Positions 7,140 to 11,092 of a stretch of 11,092 bases of DNA are shown one piece after another. Every line of letters starts with the position of its first letter. Position 1 is the first letter of the stretch. Under the pieces are notes generated by a model. That model searched no databases, had not been told where the DNA came from, and was given only the letters and a program-made list of their open reading frames with translations. Made by a program: the position numbers and the translations under genes. The DNA lies in assembly GCA_003158415.1 (NCBI GenBank), contig PMJA01000053.1, positions 1 to 11,092 of the forward strand. Direction: 5' to 3'. The DNA is from Methylobacter sp. Lineage in GTDB: Bacteria > Pseudomonadota > Gammaproteobacteria > Methylococcales > Methylomonadaceae.

Positions 7140-8846
7140 TTAAGCCCCTACCACTTTGTGAATGGCATAGGGTAACTGGCAGAAGGTTATGTTTTGGGCG
7201 GAAAGCTCCTTTTGCCCCATATATTTAGCCGTGGCAAAAACTAGCTTTTCCTTTTTGCTATTGCGGACGGCGATAGCTTTAAGCTTAAGGTCGTTCAGCG
7301 CGGAATCATTGTTCCGCAAAAAAGCAATGTCAGGCTTATAAATCAGATAGACCTCGTATAAATCGGTTTCACCAACAAAAAAATCAAGTTTTACCTTCGC
7401 CTCCCCATCAAGGCTTTTGCCCGTTGCAGTGTAAAAAACGTATTTAGCAAGTGCGCCATAATCGGGCAGGGATTCGCCCGTGATGATTTTCTCGATGCTG
7501 ATCTCTTTGCCAAGCTCGCAGAAGGTAAAACTACTGCTAAACCCTTTTTTCAATTTTTCATCTTTGGCGGCTGGTACTCCTTTTATCACACGGCGTACAC
7601 GTTCGGCGGTGACACCATCGGCGTAATCCTCCATTTCCACGAGGATGAATTTGCGGTTTCCCCCGTCTTCTTTGTTTAAGTCCATCACGGCATGGGCAGT
7701 CGTGCCGCTGCCCGCGAATGAATCTAGGACGATACTACCAGTATCATTAAGCGTTGCTATTTTTATGCACTTTTTTATAAGCTCATGTGATTTTGGAAAA
7801 TCAAAAGGACACTTTGCAAATATCTCTGTTAGCACTTCCTTTCCATTCTCATTATTTATATTTTTATCCAGCCAAATGGCCTTTTCCTTCGTGGTGGCAA
7901 TACTTCCATTTTGATGCAAGTAATCTTTACGAAATACACGCCAAGCTCCAGTAGAGGCTTTCTTTGCCACCAACAGTTTTTTTTCTCTTTCAAACTTATC
8001 TTTACCCCAAGTCCAGCAACCGTCTATGCCAGTGGAATTTATTGGAAGTATTTCTACACTATGCAGATCGGATTTCTGTAAGCTAACGCTGTTTCCATCT
8101 ACATTAGAAAAGATTGAATAGTAAAGCTTTGAACGATTGGCACGGTTAAATACTGGATTCCTATTTCTTAGTTCAAGTAATCTGTACTTTCCTTGACCAT
8201 CTTCATATCTGTATTCAGTTATTTTTGTTTCGTCTTTATCAATCTCATACAGTCCACCAGAATCAATATCTTTCATATACAGCAAAATATATTCGTGCGT
8301 TTTCGCCAAATATTTATCTAAAGTTCTACCTCTTGGATTAAGTTGAACGGCGATTTGGGAAATAAAATTATATTCACCAAAAATTTCATCCATGACCCCG
8401 CGTAGATAATGCACTTCATTGTCATCAATACTAACAAAAATTGCTCCGTCATCTGCCAACAATTCATGCAGTAATTTAAGACGCGGATACATCATGCACA
8501 GCCATTTATCATGGCGTTGCATATCTTCCTTATCCACGGGATTGGCGTTTTTACTTATCCATTCCTTCATCAACGGCGAATTGACATTATCGTTATAACA
8601 CCAGCCCTCATTGCCCGTGTTATAGGGCGGGTCGATATAAATGCACTTAATCTTTCCCGCATATTGCGGCATCAGGGCTTTTAGGGCGTGTAAGTTATCG
8701 CCGTGAATAATGAGGTTATCATCCAAACTTGGTTTTTTACCACTGACGGGCAGGGATTTTTTGCTATCAACCAACAATTCACGAAACGGCACAGAATGAT
8801 GGTGGGAATAAATATACTGTTTTCCCTTAAATTCTAATGTTGGCAT
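7140..8846 (-). CDS. mod: Type III DNA methyltransferase, Mod (specificity) subunit
   Basis: This 568-residue protein methylates one strand of the recognition site and also supplies sequence specificity to Res. Catalytic motif IV DPPY (72-75, in YIDPPYNTG) precedes the S-adenosylmethionine-binding motif I DSFAGSGTT (375-383). That is the beta-class amino-methyltransferase order typical of Mod, most likely N6-adenine. The target recognition domain should lie between them (about 150-345). This part is more A/T-rich than the flanks by hand count: 43 G+C of 120 at 8041-8160 against 54 of 120 at both 7141-7260 and 8521-8640. This suggests exchange of the recognition domain. I see no simple repeat tract of the phase-variable kind in the frame. 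The ATG at 8844-8846 fits the family N-terminus, though the ribosome binding site is weak. It is the first gene of the mod-res operon. Confidence 0.96.
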   Translation of the reverse strand: MPTLEFKGKQYIYSHHHSVPFRELLVDSKKSLPVSGKKPSLDDNLIIHGDNLHALKALMPQYAGKIKCIYIDPPYNTGNEGWCYNDNVNSPLMKEWISKNANPVDKEDMQRHDKWLCMMYPRLKLLHELLADDGAIFVSIDDNEVHYLRGVMDEIFGEYNFISQIAVQLNPRGRTLDKYLAKTHEYILLYMKDIDSGGLYEIDKDETKITEYRYEDGQGKYRLLELRNRNPVFNRANRSKLYYSIFSNVDGNSVSLQKSDLHSVEILPINSTGIDGCWTWGKDKFEREKKLLVAKKASTGAWRVFRKDYLHQNGSIATTKEKAIWLDKNINNENGKEVLTEIFAKCPFDFPKSHELIKKCIKIATLNDTGSIVLDSFAGSGTTAHAVMDLNKEDGGNRKFILVEMEDYADGVTAERVRRVIKGVPAAKDEKLKKGFSSSFTFCELGKEISIEKIITGESLPDYGALAKYVFYTATGKSLDGEAKVKLDFFVGETDLYEVYLIYKPDIAFLRNNDSALNDLKLKAIAVRNSKKEKLVFATAKYMGQKELSAQNITFCQLPYAIHKVVGA

Positions 8847-8917
8847 GATTTAACTCTGGTGGATTTGTTGTTTTTCAAGTTTATTCTTCTCATAAAGTCA
8901 GATACTAGCCAACGTAT

Positions 8918-8926
8918 ACTATAGCA
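8918..8926 (-). promoter_or_regulatory. Candidate extended -10 element upstream of mod
   Basis: On the minus strand TGC-TATAGT (8926 down to 8918) matches an extended -10 (TG-n-TATAAT with one mismatch) and lies about 70 bases before the mod ATG. No good -35 is seen at the right spacing, which is tolerated for extended -10 promoters. Weak, inspection-only call. Confidence 0.3.
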
Positions 8927-8933
8927 AGCTTGC
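8924..8933. promoter_or_regulatory. 10-bp palindrome abutting the candidate mod promoter
   Basis: GCAAGCTTGC is a perfect palindrome directly next to and partly overlapping the extended -10 element. The six-base palindrome GTATAC lies just beside it (8914-8919). The placement would suit an operator, for example for a C-protein-like regulator, but no such regulator is encoded in the window. Confidence 0.25.
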
Positions 8934-9010
8934 GCTAAGTCATCATGGCGTTCCGAGGAAGGCCGCCCGATTCAGACTTTTGGCTCATTACCTTTCGATT
9001 ATTTGGTGTG

Positions 9011-9244
9011 TCAGTCTTCGCCGCCCGCAGTCGGTGTAAGGCTCTGTAAGGCAGTAAGCTTCGCTATGTCACGCGCAATAATGGACACGGCACAAGTATG
9101 GCAGTAGTGATCCCAGCTTCGGTCGTGCCGAACTTTCAAGCGCACGTCGCCCTTCTCTATTCTATGCTTGGCATTGGCTTGACAGTTATGTGCCTTGCCA
9201 GCGATATCAACCTTAACCTGCACAACAAGCGACTTAATTGCCAT
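9011..9244 (-). CDS. Small putative zinc-binding protein, partner of the helicase
   Basis: The 77-residue product from the ATG at 9242-9244 is chosen because a strong ribosome binding site, GAGGTG (9249-9254), lies four bases upstream; an upstream in-frame codon would add four residues. The start overlaps the helicase stop by 11 nt, a classic sign of translational coupling. Cys21, His27, His46, Cys48 and Cys51 fall in the pattern NCQANAKHRIEKGDVRLKV...WDHYCHTC. This looks like a small treble-clef or PARP-like zinc finger, in which a C-x(n)-H/C pair, a KGD/RLKV strand and an HYC-x2-C knuckle hold one zinc ion. I do not recognise an exact family. Such a protein could give a helicase nucleic-acid binding or protein contact, but that is inference. 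Composition is GC-rich like the helicase and unlike mod. Confidence 0.75.
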   Translation of the reverse strand: MAIKSLVVQVKVDIAGKAHNCQANAKHRIEKGDVRLKVRHDRSWDHYCHTCAVSIIARDIAKLTALQSLTPTAGGED

Positions 9245-11036
9245 CGAACACCTCATGCACAGCAGTGGCTACGATGTTCGCGAACCCTTCATCAATCTGA
9301 TCCAGTTCGGCTCGCGAAAACTCATGCCGTTGTCCGCTTGTGTGGCCTACAGCGGCATTTATATGACGGTCAATCGCCGACTTTAAGACAATCAGGTTGT
9401 CGCGGCTAAGGCGTTGCCGATCAAGGTCTCGGCCTGCAAGGTTTATGCCGCGCTGATTCAGAATTCGCGCCGCCTCGGTACGCACGCGCATATCGAGTCC
9501 GTCACGCATTGCCTGGCGTTGTGCTACCCGTGTTGTCGGCACCGGTTGTAGAGCTTGCTTGGTTGGGTCGAAGTCTCCTGCGATGATGCCGCGTTTTTGC
9601 AGGAGCAGGATCGCAGCTGCTTCGTCTTCTTCCAGTAGATGGATTTCTTCGAGCTGAACTTCGGACTGCGCCCTCACCTCCATTTCATCCCCTAAGCGAG
9701 GTATCGGAGTAATTTCGCGCTCGCCTTGCGGGTCTCCAGGATCGAAGCCTTCCAGCGGCAGGAGCTGATCAAAATACGCCTGATCCGCTTCACTGTATTG
9801 CTGGAAATCACCCCATTGCCGCGCGATGTTTGCTCCTGCGTGAAACACGACGACCCCTTGGTTCACAATGTGTCCTGGCGCATTCTGTTCAATCACCCGC
9901 ATGATGCGACCGACAAATTGCACGAAAGGCGACAAATTACTAAAGATGCTAAAGACTGCCGCTACTGATAGGAATGGATGATCGAAGCCCTCCCCTAGCT
10001 TGCGTACCTGTACGATTACATCCAGTTGGTGATTTTCAAGTTGTTGCATGACACGCTGATTTGACGCGCTTTCCTCACGGGAATGCACATAGCCAGCCCG
10101 CCGACTACGTGCGGTGTAAGCCTCGACAATCTGGCGGCAATGCTCGAAGTTGAGAGCGGACGCGATGATTTTTAGCCTGGTTTCGCCAGTTTCCCTGCGT
10201 AGCCGGTCTAGTTCACGGATCGATGCGTCAACAATGGTATTCAGCGTTTCGGTCGATGTGACGATGCTGCGCCGAAAGTCGGCATCCGTTTCTCCTAGTC
10301 GCCGCACTTCGGCAAGACTGACCTCGATTTCCTCAGTATTGTCACGCCGCACATAACGAAGGGTGCGTGGGTTGAGCTGCACTGCCTTCAGGCGTTTGAC
10401 ATAGCCTTCCTGAATCGCACGAAAGATCGGGTAGGAGTAGAGTACGCGGCCAGCCATGATTTGTCCGTCCGCTCGCAGGGGTGTCGCGCTGAAATTGACA
10501 ATTCGCGCATTGGGAAAGCGTGCTTTCAGGATTATCCAGCTTTCCGCAACGCTATGGTGTCCTTCATCGAACAGAATCAAGTCGAAGTAATCAGCTGGCA
10601 AAGTTTGCAGCCAGCGATTAGCATCGCCCTGAAGCTGCTGAATGTTTGTGATGACAACGTGCGCTTCGTCTAGGTCGGAGCGGTTCGTCGTCGTTCCACG
10701 AATTTCCACAGGTTCCGGGTATGGCGCACTGTCGAGCACCTGGCACTTTTGGTAGAACATGCGTGCATCGCTAGGGTTGAAGTCTGTAGCCAACTGTACA
10801 GCGATAGCAACGCCCGGTGCGACGACGAGAGTACGCTTTGACCGAAAGGCAAACGGTGCCAGCGTAATCGTGCCCGATTTACCGCAGCCGACCGGAAGCA
10901 CTATGCTGACTTCGAGTTCTGTCTCGTCCGGGTTGCTCGCATAGTCAACCAAGGCTTGATAGGTCTCGCGCTGAGGTGTGCGAATTAGCCGGTTGCTGCC
11001 AACGTTAGGCTGGCGGTTCTGGAATGGATTTGACAT
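9234..11036 (-). CDS. DEAD/DEAH-box SF2 helicase of the restriction/defence type
   Basis: This 600-residue protein has a complete SF2 (ResIII-like) helicase core: Walker A PVGCGKS (48-54), DEGHH (157-161), SATP (183-186), motif V KLGEGFDHP (346-354) and motif VI QFVGRIMR (373-380). Residues about 440-600 form a charged, mostly helical C-terminal region with no nuclease motif that I can see and no recognised domain. An acidic stretch is at 461-473. It should hydrolyse ATP and translocate on or unwind nucleic acid, acting with partners. The ATG at 11034-11036 has AAGGA a few bases upstream. A likely upstream gene ends 7 nt before it, and the small zinc-binding protein gene overlaps its stop. 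G+C is about 59% in a 120-base sample (9481-9600), far above mod-res, indicating separate origin. Proximity to a type III system suggests phage defence. The exact system is not identified. Confidence 0.85.
   Translation of the reverse strand: MSNPFQNRQPNVGSNRLIRTPQRETYQALVDYASNPDETELEVSIVLPVGCGKSGTITLAPFAFRSKRTLVVAPGVAIAVQLATDFNPSDARMFYQKCQVLDSAPYPEPVEIRGTTTNRSDLDEAHVVITNIQQLQGDANRWLQTLPADYFDLILFDEGHHSVAESWIILKARFPNARIVNFSATPLRADGQIMAGRVLYSYPIFRAIQEGYVKRLKAVQLNPRTLRYVRRDNTEEIEVSLAEVRRLGETDADFRRSIVTSTETLNTIVDASIRELDRLRRETGETRLKIIASALNFEHCRQIVEAYTARSRRAGYVHSREESASNQRVMQQLENHQLDVIVQVRKLGEGFDHPFLSVAAVFSIFSNLSPFVQFVGRIMRVIEQNAPGHIVNQGVVVFHAGANIARQWGDFQQYSEADQAYFDQLLPLEGFDPGDPQGEREITPIPRLGDEMEVRAQSEVQLEEIHLLEEDEAAAILLLQKRGIIAGDFDPTKQALQPVPTTRVAQRQAMRDGLDMRVRTEAARILNQRGINLAGRDLDRQRLSRDNLIVLKSAIDRHINAAVGHTSGQRHEFSRAELDQIDEGFANIVATAVHEVFDGN
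9249..9254 (-). promoter_or_regulatory. Ribosome binding site of the small zinc-binding protein gene
   Basis: GAGGTG on the minus strand, four bases before the ATG and inside the last codons of the helicase gene. It decides the internal ATG over the upstream start-like codon. Confidence 0.65.
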
Positions 11037-11043
11037 ATTTTCC

Positions 11044-11092
11044 TTATTTACTTTGTGGTGTCTGTCCGTCAGCTCGTAAGAGCTTCAGCGGC
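11044..11092 (-). CDS. Last codons of an upstream gene in the helicase operon (partial)
   Basis: On the minus strand one frame is open from the right edge to a TAA at 11044-11046, reading PLKLLRADGQTPQSK. The stop lies 7 nt before the helicase ATG, with the helicase ribosome binding site directly after it, which is typical operon spacing. The fragment is too short for family assignment. One other frame closes at a stop within the fragment, so this frame is the likelier reading, but chance openness over 15 codons is possible. Confidence 0.45.
   Translation of the reverse strand, partial: PLKLLRADGQTPQSK

Noticed and set aside
7140..8846. Phase-variable repeat tract in mod
   Set aside because: No tandem tetra- or pentanucleotide tract or long homopolymer is visible in the gene.
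8945..9049. 34-codon plus-strand frame starting MAFRGRPPDSDFW between the two defence operons
   Set aside because: No ribosome binding site, runs antisense into the zinc-binding protein gene, and too short to support.
9098..9409. 103-codon plus-strand frame
   Set aside because: Antisense shadow of the small zinc-binding protein and the helicase end, which have better motifs, a ribosome binding site and operon spacing.

Overview
The window reads as chromosomal accessory DNA from a Gram-negative proteobacterium, most likely a gammaproteobacterium. Two things point there: the Rsb-like PAS/PP2C regulator with a membrane anchor, and the intergenic inverted repeats, which remind me of those in gammaproteobacterial methanotrophs. 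No rRNA, tRNA or housekeeping gene fixes the taxon, so this is low confidence. Almost everything is on the minus strand; the only plus-strand gene evidence is the 3' end of a gene at the left edge.

Left region (1-1157): a gene tail resembling the C-terminus of an HD-GYP phosphodiesterase ends at 129 and is followed by a good rho-independent terminator (150-182). A gene-poor stretch leads to a decayed minus-strand gene (472-1009). Its frame has a membrane-anchor-like N-terminus, but it is broken by an in-frame TGA and apparently by a one-base slip near the start.

Regulatory region (1158-3582): a three-gene minus-strand operon encodes a partner-switching module. A membrane-anchored PAS-PP2C (SpoIIE/RsbU-type) phosphatase is followed by an RsbW-like ATP-binding kinase/anti-sigma protein and an RsbV-like STAS antagonist. 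A plausible sigma70-type promoter lies just upstream. No sigma factor or other output protein is adjacent, so the target is unknown.

The spacer at 3583-4572 has no credible gene. It holds a perfect 10-bp inverted repeat, a cluster of short direct repeats that looks like the end of a lost mobile element, and a long A/T-rich hairpin.

Defence region (4573-11092): a complete type III restriction-modification operon (mod then res, 5 nt apart) is followed at higher coordinates by a second, much more GC-rich minus-strand operon. That operon holds an SF2 helicase of the restriction/defence type, a 77-residue putative zinc-binding protein whose start overlaps the helicase stop codon, and probably an upstream gene of which only the last codons are visible. 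Hand counts give about 59% G+C in a helicase sample against about 45% in mod flanks and 36% in the mod specificity region, so the two defence modules probably arrived separately. The helicase plus small zinc-finger-like protein is the part of the window I cannot match to a named system.
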